Source: CAVPTL01 sp963794415
GTDB lineage: Bacteria; Actinomycetota; Thermoleophilia; Gaiellales; JAICJC01
Direction: 5' to 3'
Length of the DNA: 64,000 nucleotides
Assembly: GCA_963794415.1 (NCBI GenBank)
Contig: CAWCDI010000002.1
Location: forward strand, 434,001 to 498,000
In this document: one piece after another, positions 42,611 through 50,817 of the stretch
How the letters are laid out: the number at the start of each line of letters is the position of its first letter
Numbering within the stretch: position 1 is the first letter of the stretch
Position numbers and translations under genes: made by a program
The notes under the pieces: generated by a model
What the model was told of the DNA's origin: nothing
The model's database searches: none
Seen by the model: only the letters and a program-made list of their open reading frames with translations

Positions 42611-43550
42611 CCGGGATCTTCACCGGGATGAAGTGCAGGCAGGCGATCGTCGCCCAGAGCACAACGAGGCCCACTAGCTGCCATCGATCGATGGTGGCGT
42701 CGAGGTAGAGATAGTTCACGACCAGCGCGGTCGCGGGGAACGCCAGCTCGGCGAACGTCGCGACCGGCGCCGGCGTGGTCTTGAGGCCGCGGTAGTAGAG
42801 GAGCAGCGCGATCAGCCCGGGGAAGAGCGCCAGCAGCACCAGCCGCAGCCAGTCGCCGCCCGCGTGCCCGGGCGAGAGCTCGCCCTGGTTTCGCACCAGC
42901 ACGAGGAACACGAGGAACGGCAGGGCCAGCACGAACCGCATGCCGGTCACCATGTTGGGATCGAGCTGGCGCAGCGCCCGCCGGCCGAAGGCGGTGGCCG
43001 AGCCCCAGAGGGCTGCGGCGATCAGCGTGAGCAGCACGGCCTTGCCGCGGGCGTCCGACACGGCGTCGGCGGGAGCGAGCCAGCCGAACGACAGCAGGTA
43101 CGTCCCGATCGTGGCGGGGATGAAGACCGCGATGATGAGCGGCCGCGGGACCTCGCGCACCACGATCGCGGCGGCGAGGATCGCCCACAGCGGCTGGGTC
43201 ATCTGCACCAGCACCACGACGTTTGGGTTGCCGTACTGGAACGCGGTGGTGAAGGCGAGCGTCGCAAGCGCCGAGCCGCCCCACGCGATCGCGACCAGCG
43301 AGAGCCATCCCATGCGGTCGAGCCGCTTCAGCTGGGCGCGGTTTCCGATCACGAAGTAGGCGACGCACAGCACCAGGATGACGTGCTCGTAGAGCACGAT
43401 GGTCCACGGTGACCACGTATCGACCAGCGGCTGGCGGAGCGCTCCGTCGGTGCCCCAGAGGGCGGCGCCGGCGGCAACGAGCGCGACGCCTGCGGCGGGG
43501 GCGTACCTGAGGGCAAAGCCGGTTCTGGGGGTTGCTGTGTCGGCGCTCAT
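42558..43550 (-). CDS. EamA/DMT family transporter
   Basis: 330 aa from ATG 43550, ten helices in two EamA halves: ALWGTDGALRQPLVDTWSPW, FTTAFQYGNPNVVVLVQMTQ, then LWGSATAFGRRALRQLDPN and YYRGLKTTPAPVATFAELAF. These proteins export amino acids, metabolites or drugs. An upstream in-frame ATG at about 43568 is possible. The C-terminus overlaps the LLM gene antisense. Confidence 0.88.
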   Translation of the reverse strand: MSADTATPRTGFALRYAPAAGVALVAAGAALWGTDGALRQPLVDTWSPWTIVLYEHVILVLCVAYFVIGNRAQLKRLDRMGWLSLVAIAWGGSALATLAFTTAFQYGNPNVVVLVQMTQPLWAILAAAIVVREVPRPLIIAVFIPATIGTYLLSFGWLAPADAVSDARGKAVLLTLIAAALWGSATAFGRRALRQLDPNMVTGMRFVLALPFLVFLVLVRNQGELSPGHAGGDWLRLVLLALFPGLIALLLYYRGLKTTPAPVATFAELAFPATALVVNYLYLDATIDRWQLVGLVVLWATIACLHFIPVKIPVRKPPASRATQVPSAAG

Positions 43551-43565
43551 GAGATCTCGAGGCGG

Positions 43566-43571
43566 CATGAT
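43566..43571 (+). promoter_or_regulatory. Candidate -10 box CATGAT for cofD
   Basis: CATGAT ends 7 bp before GTG 43579, the start I prefer for cofD over ATG 43567. Confidence 0.35.
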
Positions 43572-43578
43572 ACGCATC

Positions 43579-44528
43579 GTGGACGTGAGACGAATCACCG
43601 TGCTCTCCGGAGGGGTCGGCGCAGCCAGGTTCCTCCAGGGGCTGGTGGACGTCGTGCAGCCCGGCGAGATCACGTCCATCGGCAACGTCGGCGACGACCT
43701 CGACCTCTACGGCCTCCACATCTCGCCCGATCTCGACACCGTGCTCTACACGCTCACGAGCTGGATCGACGAGGGCAAGGGGTGGGGCGTGCGCGGCGAC
43801 TCCACCCGCGCGCTCGAGCGTGCCCGTGAGCTGGGTGCGCCGGCGTGGTTCTGGCTGGGCGACCTCGACATCGGCCTGCACCTGGCCCGCACCGAGCGCC
43901 TTACAAACGGCGAGCCGCTGAGCGCTGCGACGGCCGCCCTGGCCACCGCGCTGAGCCTCGAGGTGCAGATCCTTCCCAGCACCGACGACCGGCTGCGGAC
44001 GATGGTCGCGACGCCCGACGGCGAGATCGACTTCCAGACGTACTTCGTGGCCCACCAGCACCGCGATACGGTCACCGGCCTGCGCTACGACGGCGCAGCG
44101 GACGCAACGCCGGGGCCCGGGGTGATCGAGGCGCTCACCGGTGCCGAGGTGATCGTGATCGCCCCGTCCAACCCGCTCATCTCGATCGAGCCGATCCTCG
44201 CGGTGCCCGGCGTGCGGGAGGCGCTCGCGGCACGTACGCGCACCGTGCGTGGCGATCAGCCCCATCGTCGGCGGAGCCGCGCTCAAGGGCCCGGCGGCCG
44301 ACATGCTGCGCTCGCTGGGCCACGAGGTCTCGGCCGCCGGCATCGCGCGCGCACTACGGCGGCCTGATCGACGTGCTGATCATCGACTCCGTTGATGCGG
44401 GGCTCGCTGCCGCCATCGAGGCGACCGGTGTCCGCGTGGTCGTGGCCGACACCATCATGCGCGATCAGCCTGCTCGCGCGGCGCTCGCGCGCGCGGCGCT
44501 CGCTGCGGCCGGGATCGAGGGCGGGTGA
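43579..44528 (+). pseudogene. cofD: 2-phospho-L-lactate transferase (CofD/FbiA), two apparent frameshifts
   Basis: N-terminal part ITVLSGGVGAARFLQGLVDV, SIGNVGDDLDLYGLHISPDL and VIVIAPSNPLISIEPILAVP is clearly CofD, which joins the lactyl or PEP nucleotide to Fo in F420 synthesis. After about codon 222 the frame changes at a duplicated CGTG (44244-44251), reading VAISPIVGGAALKGPAADML. It changes again in a GC run at about 44345-44352, then reads HYGGLIDVLIIDSVDAGL to the stop. Each shift is +1. All sequence blocks are present in order and cofE overlaps the end (GTGA), so a sequence error is as likely as a true pseudogene. Confidence 0.88.
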
Positions 44529-45256
44529 CGCTCGAGGTACGGCCGCTCCGGCTGGACGGTGAGATCACGGCGGCCTCCGACCTGGCAGGCCTCGTGCTGG
44601 CCGCCGCCGGAGGGCTCGCGCAGGGGGACGTGGTGGTGGTCGCGCACAAGGCGATTGCGAAGGCCGAGGGCCGCGTGGTCGAGCTCTCGTCGGTGGTGCC
44701 GTCGGCGCGGGCCATCGAGTACGCCGGCGATGAGGGCGATCCGCGCCAGGTCGAGCTGGTGCTGCGCGAGAGCGTGCGGGTAGTGCGCCGGCGCGGGGCC
44801 CTGCTGATCGTCGAGACGCCCCACGGGTTCGTCTGCGCGAGTGCGGGCATCGACCGCTCGAATGCGCCGGGTGCCGACACGGCGGTGCTCCTGCCGGTGG
44901 ATCCCGACGGCTCGGCCCGCAGGCTGCGCGCAGAGCTCGAGGAGCGCAGCGGGGTGCGGCTGGCGGTGATCGTCGCCGACACGATGGGCCGGCCGCTGCG
45001 AAACGGCATCGTCGGCACGGCCATCGGCGCGAGCGGGCTCGTGCCGCTGCTGGGCCTGCAGGGCGAGGTCGATCCCAACGGCTACACGCTGCGCACCACC
45101 CAGATCGCGATCGCCGACGAGCTCGCGGCGGCCGCCGACCTCGTGATGGGAAAGCTCGAGCGCTCCCCGGCCGCGCTCATCCGCGGCTACGCGGCCTCGG
45201 GCGACGGGTCGGCGTCAGAGCTGATCCGAGAGCCCGAGCGCGACCTCTTCCTGTAG
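44525..45256 (+). CDS. cofE: Coenzyme F420-0:L-glutamate ligase (CofE/FbiB N-terminal domain)
   Basis: 243 aa from GTG 44525. VVVVAHKAIAKAEGRVVELS, ETPHGFVCASAGIDRSNA, LAVIVADTMGRPLRNGIVG and IADELAAAADLVMGKLER are the CofE signatures. It adds glutamates to F420-0 using GTP. Only the ligase domain is present, without the FbiB nitroreductase-like C-terminal domain. The last 70 bp overlap cofC on the other strand. Confidence 0.93.
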   Translation: MTLEVRPLRLDGEITAASDLAGLVLAAAGGLAQGDVVVVAHKAIAKAEGRVVELSSVVPSARAIEYAGDEGDPRQVELVLRESVRVVRRRGALLIVETPHGFVCASAGIDRSNAPGADTAVLLPVDPDGSARRLRAELEERSGVRLAVIVADTMGRPLRNGIVGTAIGASGLVPLLGLQGEVDPNGYTLRTTQIAIADELAAAADLVMGKLERSPAALIRGYAASGDGSASELIREPERDLFL

Positions 45257-45891
45257 GCGACTACCAGCGCCCGGCCCGGCTTCTCGGCGCCGGCTTGCGA
45301 CACTGGGGCGTCCAGCACGCCCGCGCGGCGCGCGTCCTGCGGCGTATCCACGTCCAGTGCGAGGCCCGGCAGATCGACCAGCACGGCCTCGAGTCCCGCC
45401 TTCGAGGCCCGCTGCAGGTGCACCTGAGCGCTACCCGGCTCACCGAAGCTCGGCTCGAGCGCTCCCGCAGGCGTCACCCAGAGGGCGTTGGTGCCGCCGT
45501 CGTGCGCCCGCGCCACAGCCACGCCGCGCGCCGGCACCGCATCGCGCAGCGCGACCAGCTCGGCGGCCGTGACCAGCGGCAGGTCGCCCGCCAGGTAGAG
45601 CACCGAGCCGGGCTGCGGGTCGAGCGCGCCCAGCGCGTGCACGAGGCCGAGGTTCCAGGCAAGCGCGCCGTCGTCCTGATGGCCGATGCCGAGCTGGGCC
45701 GCGAGGCCGGCAGCGCCGGGGTCGGAGCTCACCAGCGTGACCGTGCCGAGCTGCGCCTCTGTCGCGGCGGCCACCACCGTTGTGAGCATGCGGCGCATGA
45801 GCGCGCGGCGCTCCTCGGAGGAGAGCTCCGGGGCGAGCCGGGTCTTGGCCTCGTCCAGGTGTTTCAGCCCGATCAGGACGGCAGTGGTCAT
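45187..45891 (-). CDS. cofC: 2-phospho-L-lactate / PEP guanylyltransferase (CofC/FbiD)
   Basis: 234 aa from ATG 45891. Nucleotidyltransferase fold: VLIGLKHLDEAKTRLAPELS, SDPGAAGLAAQLG, VLYLAGDLPLVTAAEL, GGTNALWVTP and LDVDTPQDA. It makes the GDP-activated three-carbon unit used by CofD. The C-terminal 23 codons are antisense to cofE and look like low-complexity tail. The start is supported by a -10 box 7 bp upstream. Confidence 0.92.
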   Translation of the reverse strand: MTTAVLIGLKHLDEAKTRLAPELSSEERRALMRRMLTTVVAAATEAQLGTVTLVSSDPGAAGLAAQLGIGHQDDGALAWNLGLVHALGALDPQPGSVLYLAGDLPLVTAAELVALRDAVPARGVAVARAHDGGTNALWVTPAGALEPSFGEPGSAQVHLQRASKAGLEAVLVDLPGLALDVDTPQDARRAGVLDAPVSQAGAEKPGRALVVAYRKRSRSGSRISSDADPSPEAA

Positions 45892-45898
45892 CCGCGGC

Positions 45899-45904
45899 AT
45901 GCTA
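45899..45904 (-). promoter_or_regulatory. Candidate -10 box TAGCAT for cofC
   Basis: Minus-strand TAGCAT ends 7 bp before ATG 45891, so the shorter start is preferred over ATG 45900. Confidence 0.45.
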
Positions 45905-45916
45905 GACCCCGATCGC

Positions 45917-45922
45917 TACAGT
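45917..45922 (+). promoter_or_regulatory. Candidate -10 box TACAGT for the FGD-like gene
   Basis: TACAGT ends 7 bp before ATG 45930. Confidence 0.5.
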
Positions 45923-45929
45923 CACGCCC

Positions 45930-46931
45930 ATGATCACTCTGGGATACAAGGCCTCGGCCGAGCAGTTCGCCCCCGTCGAGCTCCTCCGCTACTCGCTGGC
46001 CGCCGAGCGCGAGGGGTTCGACTCGGTCGCCATCTCCGACCACTTCCAGCCGTTTCGCCACACGGGCGGCCACGCTCCCGCCGCGCTTCCCTGGCTCGGT
46101 GCGCTCACCGTGCAGAGCGAGCGCATCCGCATCGGCACGAGCGTCAGCACGCCCACCATGCGGTTTCACCCGTCGATGGTGGCGCAGGCGTTCGCCACGC
46201 TGGGCTGCTTCGCGCCCGGGCGGATGTTCCTCGGCGTGGGCACCGGCGAGTCGATGAACGAGGTGCCGCCGCTCGGCATCGAGTGGCCGGGCTTCAAGGA
46301 GCGCCTGGCGCGGCTGCGCGAGTCGATCCAGCTCATCCGCCAGCTCTGGACGGAGGAGCGCGTCACGTTCGAGGGCGACTGGTACCAGACCCAGCGCGCC
46401 ACCATCTACGACCGCCCCGATGAGGTCATCCCCATCCTGATCGCCGCCGCCGGCCCGCAGGCTGCTCGCTTCGTGGGCCGCCACGGCGACGGCTTTATCA
46501 CCACCAGCGGCAAGCCTGCCGAGCTCTACACCGAGACGCTCCTGCCGTCGGTGGCCGAGGGCGCGACGAAGGCGGGCCGCGACCCGGCGGCGCTCGAGCA
46601 CCTGCTCGAGGTGAAGGTGAGCTACGACCACGACCACGACCGGGCGGTCTCGGAGTGCCAGTTCTGGGCTCCGCTGGCACTTCCCGCCGAGGCGAAGCAG
46701 GGAGTGCACGACCCGGTGGAGCTCGAGCGGCTCGCCGACTCACCCGACGTCCACGCCGAGAGCCGGTTCATCGTCTCGGGAGATCCCGAGGAGACGGCCG
46801 AGCGCATCGGCGCCTACGTGGACATGGGCTTCGAGCACCTCATCTTCCACAGCCCCGCGCCCGACCAGGAGCGGTTCCTGAAGGTGTTCGCGGCCGAGGT
46901 GCTGCCGCTCCTTCGCGCGAGGTACGGCTAG
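45930..46931 (+). CDS. fgd: F420-dependent glucose-6-phosphate dehydrogenase-like protein
   Basis: 333 aa, close to mycobacterial FGD1 along its length: GYKASAEQFAPVELLRY, ISDHFQPFRHTGGHAP, LGVGTGESMNE, FITTSGKPAELYTE and HSPAPDQERFLKVF. Phosphate-contact positions I recall from FGD1 (Thr/Lys in TSGK, the Lys in LPAEAKQ and Arg in ESRFIVS) are kept, as are the His and Glu of the active site. The FGD1 active-site Trp (HFQPW) is Phe42 here. It reduces F420 for the neighbouring enzymes if it acts like FGD1. Its TAG overlaps the stop of the convergent PPOX gene. Confidence 0.9.
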   Translation: MITLGYKASAEQFAPVELLRYSLAAEREGFDSVAISDHFQPFRHTGGHAPAALPWLGALTVQSERIRIGTSVSTPTMRFHPSMVAQAFATLGCFAPGRMFLGVGTGESMNEVPPLGIEWPGFKERLARLRESIQLIRQLWTEERVTFEGDWYQTQRATIYDRPDEVIPILIAAAGPQAARFVGRHGDGFITTSGKPAELYTETLLPSVAEGATKAGRDPAALEHLLEVKVSYDHDHDRAVSECQFWAPLALPAEAKQGVHDPVELERLADSPDVHAESRFIVSGDPEETAERIGAYVDMGFEHLIFHSPAPDQERFLKVFAAEVLPLLRARYG

Positions 46932-47326
46932 CGCTTCGCGGCGGGCCCGAGCACGCGCTCGGGTGCGATGTACCACTTCACGCGCTGCTCGCCCGGGGTG
47001 GAGGGGAACGGCTCGCCGACGTACTTGTGCGCCAGTTCGTCGGCGTGCTCCTCGGCGCCCTCGGTCTCGCGCCGCTCCGCACGGCCGCGGATCTCGGCGT
47101 ACTGCTCGTCGTCCTCGGCGGACGTCAGCTCGATGGTGCACCGCGGGTCGCGCAGCAGGTTGCGATCCTTCACGCGCCCGGCGGCCGTGTTGATCACGAC
47201 GTAGCCGTCCTCGGCGTGCACCCAGAGCGGCGTGACCTGGATGGTGCCGTCGCTGTTGAACGTGGCGAGGTGGGCCAGGAGGGGCGCCTCGAGCAGCGCG
47301 ACGGTGCCGGGGGAGAGCTCGACCAT
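46928..47326 (-). CDS. PPOX-class F420-dependent reductase-like protein
   Basis: 132 aa from ATG 47326. LEAPLLAHLATFNSDGTIQV, TPLWVHAEDGYVVINTA, DRNLLRDPRCTIELTS and the Trp-containing end VKWYIAPERVLG match small PPOX F420 proteins. It is a tandem paralogue of the next gene upstream, whose stop overlaps this ATG (TGATG). Confidence 0.88.
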   Translation of the reverse strand: MVELSPGTVALLEAPLLAHLATFNSDGTIQVTPLWVHAEDGYVVINTAAGRVKDRNLLRDPRCTIELTSAEDDEQYAEIRGRAERRETEGAEEHADELAHKYVGEPFPSTPGEQRVKWYIAPERVLGPAAKR

Positions 47327-47727
47327 CAGGCCCTTGCCGCCGGCCCCAGCACGCGGTCGGGCGTGATGTACCACTTCACGCGCACCTCGTCGGGCCCGAG
47401 CTCCCGGAACGGGACGCCGTCGTAGAGCAGCGAGAGCTCGTCGGCGTGCTCGTTGGCGCCGTCGGTGGTGTGCTCCTCGGCGCGGCCGCGGATCTCGACG
47501 TAGTACTCGAGGTCGTCGGCGGAGGTGATCTCGATGGTGCAGCGCGGATCGCGGCGCAGGTTGCGGTCCTTTGCCCGGCCGATGGCCGTGTTCAGCACCG
47601 GGCGGCCGTCCTCCACGCCGATGTGCATGGGGTTCACCTGCACGGTGCCGTCGCGGTTGAACGTCGCGAGGTGGGCGAGGAGCGGCGCCTCGAGCAGGGC
47701 GATCGCGCCGGGCGGCAGCTCGGTCAC
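47326..47727 (-). CDS. PPOX-class F420-dependent reductase-like protein (paralogue)
   Basis: 133 aa from GTG 47727 (GTGA overlap with the LLM gene). LEAPLLAHLATFNRDGTVQV, NPMHIGVEDGRPVLNTAIG, DPRCTIEITSADDLEYYVEI and VKWYITPDRVLGPAAR track the neighbour residue by residue, so the pair is a recent duplication. Confidence 0.88.
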   Translation of the reverse strand: MTELPPGAIALLEAPLLAHLATFNRDGTVQVNPMHIGVEDGRPVLNTAIGRAKDRNLRRDPRCTIEITSADDLEYYVEIRGRAEEHTTDGANEHADELSLLYDGVPFRELGPDEVRVKWYITPDRVLGPAARA

Positions 47728-48680
47728 GCGTCTGCCACCGCGGGGATGAGCTCCTCGCCGATGAGCTCGACCATGGCGACGTCGGTGTGGCGCAGGTGCT
47801 GGAGGAACGCCCGCTCGACGCCGGCCTCGGCCAGCACGTGCAGGCGCTCGGCGACCTCGTCCACGGTGCCTACGATCCAGTCGTCGCGCTTCTGCTCGAG
47901 CAGCTCGGCGCCGGTGAGGCCGCCGCCCTCCATCTGGGCCATCTCGTCCATCCGCCAGGCGAGGTCGGCCGCGTCGGCCCCCACGACCGTGGTCATCATC
48001 AGCGAGAGCGGGAGGGTCGCAGAATCGCGCCCGGCGGCGTCACACGCGCGGTCGATGCGCTCGTGCACCGCGGTGATCTCGGCGAGGTCGCCGGAGACGA
48101 CGTTGTACTCCTGGGCGTAGCGCACCGCGAGGCCCACGGTGCGGCGCTTGCCGGCACCGCCCACGATCACCGGCGGGTGGGGGCGCTGCACGGGCTTGGG
48201 AAGCGCCGGGCACTCCTCCAGCTGGTAGTGGGTGCCGGCGAACGAGAACTCGTCCTCCGTCCACTGGTGCGTGACGATCTCGAGCTGCTCCTCCAGCATC
48301 TCCATGCGCTCGCCCATGGGCGGGAACGGGAAGCCGAAGGCCTGGTGCTCCATCTCATACCAGCCGGCGCCGAGGCCCAGCTCGACCCGGCCGCCCGAGA
48401 TGTGGTCAACCGTGGTGGCCGCGTTCTGCAGCACGGAGGGGTGGCGGAAGGTGGCCGGCGAGACCATGGTGCCGAGCCGGATGCGCGAGGTGCGCGCGGC
48501 GATGCCTGCGAGCGTCGTCCATGCGTCGTGGGAGCCGCGGCCGATGCGCCCGCCGCCCGAGAGGTAGTGATCCGAGCGGAAGAGCCCGTCGTAGCCGGTG
48601 CGCTCGGCGGCCTCGGCCAGCTCGAGCCACTGATCCCACGTGACGTCCTCCTGGCCCTCCACCATCAAGCACAGGCGCAT
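47724..48680 (-). CDS. LLM-class F420-dependent oxidoreductase
   Basis: 318 aa: LCLMVEGQEDVTWDQWLELA, YDGLFRSDHYLSGGGR, IRLGTMVSPATFRHPSVL, ISGGRVELGLGAGWYEMEHQ and PPVIVGGAGKRRTVGLAV. A different LLM subgroup from the pair at 41-42.6 kb. It sits between the receiver gene (8-bp gap) and the two PPOX genes (overlapping) in one minus-strand run. Confidence 0.92.
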   Translation of the reverse strand: MRLCLMVEGQEDVTWDQWLELAEAAERTGYDGLFRSDHYLSGGGRIGRGSHDAWTTLAGIAARTSRIRLGTMVSPATFRHPSVLQNAATTVDHISGGRVELGLGAGWYEMEHQAFGFPFPPMGERMEMLEEQLEIVTHQWTEDEFSFAGTHYQLEECPALPKPVQRPHPPVIVGGAGKRRTVGLAVRYAQEYNVVSGDLAEITAVHERIDRACDAAGRDSATLPLSLMMTTVVGADAADLAWRMDEMAQMEGGGLTGAELLEQKRDDWIVGTVDEVAERLHVLAEAGVERAFLQHLRHTDVAMVELIGEELIPAVADA

Positions 48681-48688
48681 ATCGGCGG

Positions 48689-49114
48689 TCAGGCCCCCAT
48701 GTGCGCGCTTCGGATGGCGTCGATCAGCTCGTCGAGCCCCACGCCCTTCTTCAGGCAGTTCGAGGCTCCGGCTGCAAGTGCTGCTTCGATCATCTGCGGC
48801 TCATCATAGGCCGAGAGCACCACGACGGGCATGGCCCAGTCGGATGTCGCGATCTTCTCGGTCGCCTCGATGCCATCGACGTTGGGCATCCGCATGTCCA
48901 TCACGATCACGTCGGGCCGGTTGCCCTCGGCGAGGGTCAGCGCCTCTGCCCCGTCGGCGGCCTCGCCCACGACCGTCATTCCAGCCTCTTCCAGTGCATC
49001 GCGCAGAACTCCCCGCAAAAGCGCGTTGTCCTCCGCGATGACGATGCGAATGTCGTTGTCCAGCGTTGTGCCCTTCCGTGAATCGCGAAGAAGACTACCT
49101 GTGTTGGACGTCAC
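48689..49114 (-). CDS. Single-domain response regulator (receiver only)
   Basis: 141 aa from GTG 49114. IRIVIAEDNALLRGVLRDAL, phosphoacceptor in VIVMDMRMPNVDG, VVVLSAYDEP and the conserved Lys in NCLKKGVG. The protein ends with the receiver domain, so output must be by protein contact. The first 23 residues before the domain are not conserved-looking; a CTG nearer the domain is possible. It lies downstream of the pfkB gene with 13 bp between. Confidence 0.85.
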   Translation of the reverse strand: MTSNTGSLLRDSRKGTTLDNDIRIVIAEDNALLRGVLRDALEEAGMTVVGEAADGAEALTLAEGNRPDVIVMDMRMPNVDGIEATEKIATSDWAMPVVVLSAYDEPQMIEAALAAGASNCLKKGVGLDELIDAIRSAHMGA

Positions 49115-49127
49115 TTTGTCAGAAACC

Positions 49128-49898
49128 TCAGGTGTACAGACGATCGACCGTCTCGGCCGCAGCTTTTGCGGCTCCGTCGGGGGCCTGTCCGCGGGATCGC
49201 TCCAGGGCGTAGATCGCAAGCCACGTATCGCCGGCGCCGGTGGGATCGTCGAAGGCCTGCTTCCGCACGACGTTGGGAAACACCTCGTCGGCAGTGACCA
49301 CCGTGGCGCCGTCGATGCCCATCGTGAGCGCGACCTCCGGCACCCCGAGCGTGCGGAGGGCGGCCGGCGCGGTGCTCCCGCACACCGCCGTCGCCTCGCC
49401 GAGGCTCAGCTTGAGCACGGCGGCGCCCGCGACGGCCTCGGGGCCGAACGGGCGCAGGCGGATGGGCCCGGGGTCGGGTCCGCGCGCGAGGCCCTGGCCG
49501 TCGATGCACACCTTCTTGCCGGCGTCGCGCAGCACGGCGATGGTCTCGGGCGGGAAGTCGGTGGAGCTCTGGCCGCCGAGGATCACCCACTCGCAGCCGG
49601 TGAGTGCCGGGAGGAGCAGGTCGCGTGCCTCGTCGGGCGTGAACGGCTCGCCCACGGCGCGAAGCTCCTGCTGGGTGCCCTCGGCCGAGTGCACCATCAC
49701 CGACTCGAAGGTGAACCGCGACGGCAGCACGATCGCGTCGGGCAGGTCGGCGCCCTTGGTGATCACTCGCGGCTCGGCGCCCACTGCGCGGAGCGCCCGC
49801 GCGGCGTAGATCGGGGTCCCGCCCAGCCGCCGCGGCGCCTCCCCGGCGGGCGTGGTGACGTAGTCCCAGCCGGTGAGGCCGACGACGGCAACGGTCAC
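49128..49898 (-). CDS. PfkB family sugar/nucleoside kinase
   Basis: 256 aa: VAVVGLTGWDYVTTP, RRLGGTPIYAARALRAVGA (glycine-rich substrate loop), GLARGPDPGPIRLRPFG and the C-terminal anion-hole signature DDPTGAGDTWLAIYALERS. PfkB kinases phosphorylate sugars or nucleosides. It is somewhat short for the family. It is co-translated with the mini-kinase gene before it (overlap at 49895-49898). Confidence 0.9.
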   Translation of the reverse strand: MTVAVVGLTGWDYVTTPAGEAPRRLGGTPIYAARALRAVGAEPRVITKGADLPDAIVLPSRFTFESVMVHSAEGTQQELRAVGEPFTPDEARDLLLPALTGCEWVILGGQSSTDFPPETIAVLRDAGKKVCIDGQGLARGPDPGPIRLRPFGPEAVAGAAVLKLSLGEATAVCGSTAPAALRTLGVPEVALTMGIDGATVVTADEVFPNVVRKQAFDDPTGAGDTWLAIYALERSRGQAPDGAAKAAAETVDRLYT

Positions 49899-50113
49899 GC
49901 GGAGCCGTCCTCGCGGAGGCGTGTGACCTCTGATCGGAGGTTCGCCGCCGCCTCGTCGGCGACCTCCGCGATGCGGTCGAGGGCGTGGCGCGCGGTGTCG
50001 GTGTCGCCCGCGTCGAGCGCGTGGCGGGCGGCGTCGGCGAGCAGCCGGATTGCGGTCACCGACTGCTGGGGGCCGTCGTGGAGCCGCTGGGAGAGATCAG
50101 TCGATGAGGGCAT
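49895..50113 (-). CDS. Phosphoacceptor-only mini histidine kinase (HisKA_3-like)
   Basis: 72 aa: LSQRLHDGPQQSVTAIRLLA is the HisKA_3 H-box of NarX/DesK-type kinases, followed by a second helix (ARHALDRIAEVADEAAANLR), enough for a four-helix dimer. There is no ATPase domain and no sensor. It could be a phosphotransfer protein or a competitor for the NarL-type regulator encoded upstream, whose gene it overlaps by 17 bp. Confidence 0.75.
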   Translation of the reverse strand: MPSSTDLSQRLHDGPQQSVTAIRLLADAARHALDAGDTDTARHALDRIAEVADEAAANLRSEVTRLREDGSA

Positions 50114-50759
50114 AGCGCAGCGCCAAGGCTACAGCCTGGGTGCGCGTGTCTGCCTCGAGCTTTGCCATTGCGTTTCGCACGTGGGTGCGGACCGTCTCGG
50201 GACTGATGAAGAGCTTGGCGGCGATCTCGGGGTTCGAGTTGCCGTCGGCCAGGAGGCCCAGGATCTCGCGCTCACGGCCCGAGAGCGCGGGCAGCTTCTC
50301 GGTGGCCCGCGGGTTCACGAGCTCGGAGGCGAGCGTCGGATCGACGTAGGCGCCGCCGTCGGCCACGCGCTTCACGGCGCGGACGATGTCGTCGGGCGGG
50401 GCGTCCTTCAGCACGTAGCCGCGGGCGCCGCAGTCGAGCCCCTCGGCCAGGAGGCCGCGATCGCCGTGGGCGGTGTAGAGGATCACCGCCATGTCGGGGT
50501 ATGCGGCCATGATCTTGCGGGTCGCCTCGAAGCCGTTCATGCCCTCCATGCGCACGTCCATGACGATCACGTCGGGCCGGCGCTTGCCCGCCATCTCGAT
50601 GGCGCCGACGCCGCTGCCGCTCTCACCGATCACGGTGATCTCCCGATCGCGGGCAAGGATCATCTTCACGCCTTCGCGCACCGCTGCGTGGTCGTCTACC
50701 ACTATGCACCTGACCTCGGTGCGGTCACTCTGGGATGTTCCGGGGCTGGTTGTCGCCAC
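50097..50759 (-). CDS. NarL/LuxR-type response regulator
   Basis: 220 aa from GTG 50759. Receiver CIVVDDHAAVREGVKMILAR with phosphoacceptor in VIVMDVRMEGMNG, Lys in VLKDAPPDDI, and a C-terminal LuxR helix-turn-helix (ALSGREREILGLLADG, IAAKLFISPETVRTHVRNAM). It is divergent from the CDF gene. The partner kinase is probably HisKA_3-type, of which only the mini-kinase is in view. Confidence 0.92.
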   Translation of the reverse strand: MATTSPGTSQSDRTEVRCIVVDDHAAVREGVKMILARDREITVIGESGSGVGAIEMAGKRRPDVIVMDVRMEGMNGFEATRKIMAAYPDMAVILYTAHGDRGLLAEGLDCGARGYVLKDAPPDDIVRAVKRVADGGAYVDPTLASELVNPRATEKLPALSGREREILGLLADGNSNPEIAAKLFISPETVRTHVRNAMAKLEADTRTQAVALALRYALID

Positions 50760-50804
50760 GGTTACGTTTCCAAGGTTTGGGAGCCTCGTGTCTTGAGCGG
50801 TACC

Positions 50805-50810
50805 TAGACT
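50805..50810 (+). promoter_or_regulatory. Candidate -10 box TAGACT for the CDF gene
   Basis: TAGACT ends 7 bp before ATG 50818. Confidence 0.5.
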
Positions 50811-50817
50811 ACTCCTT

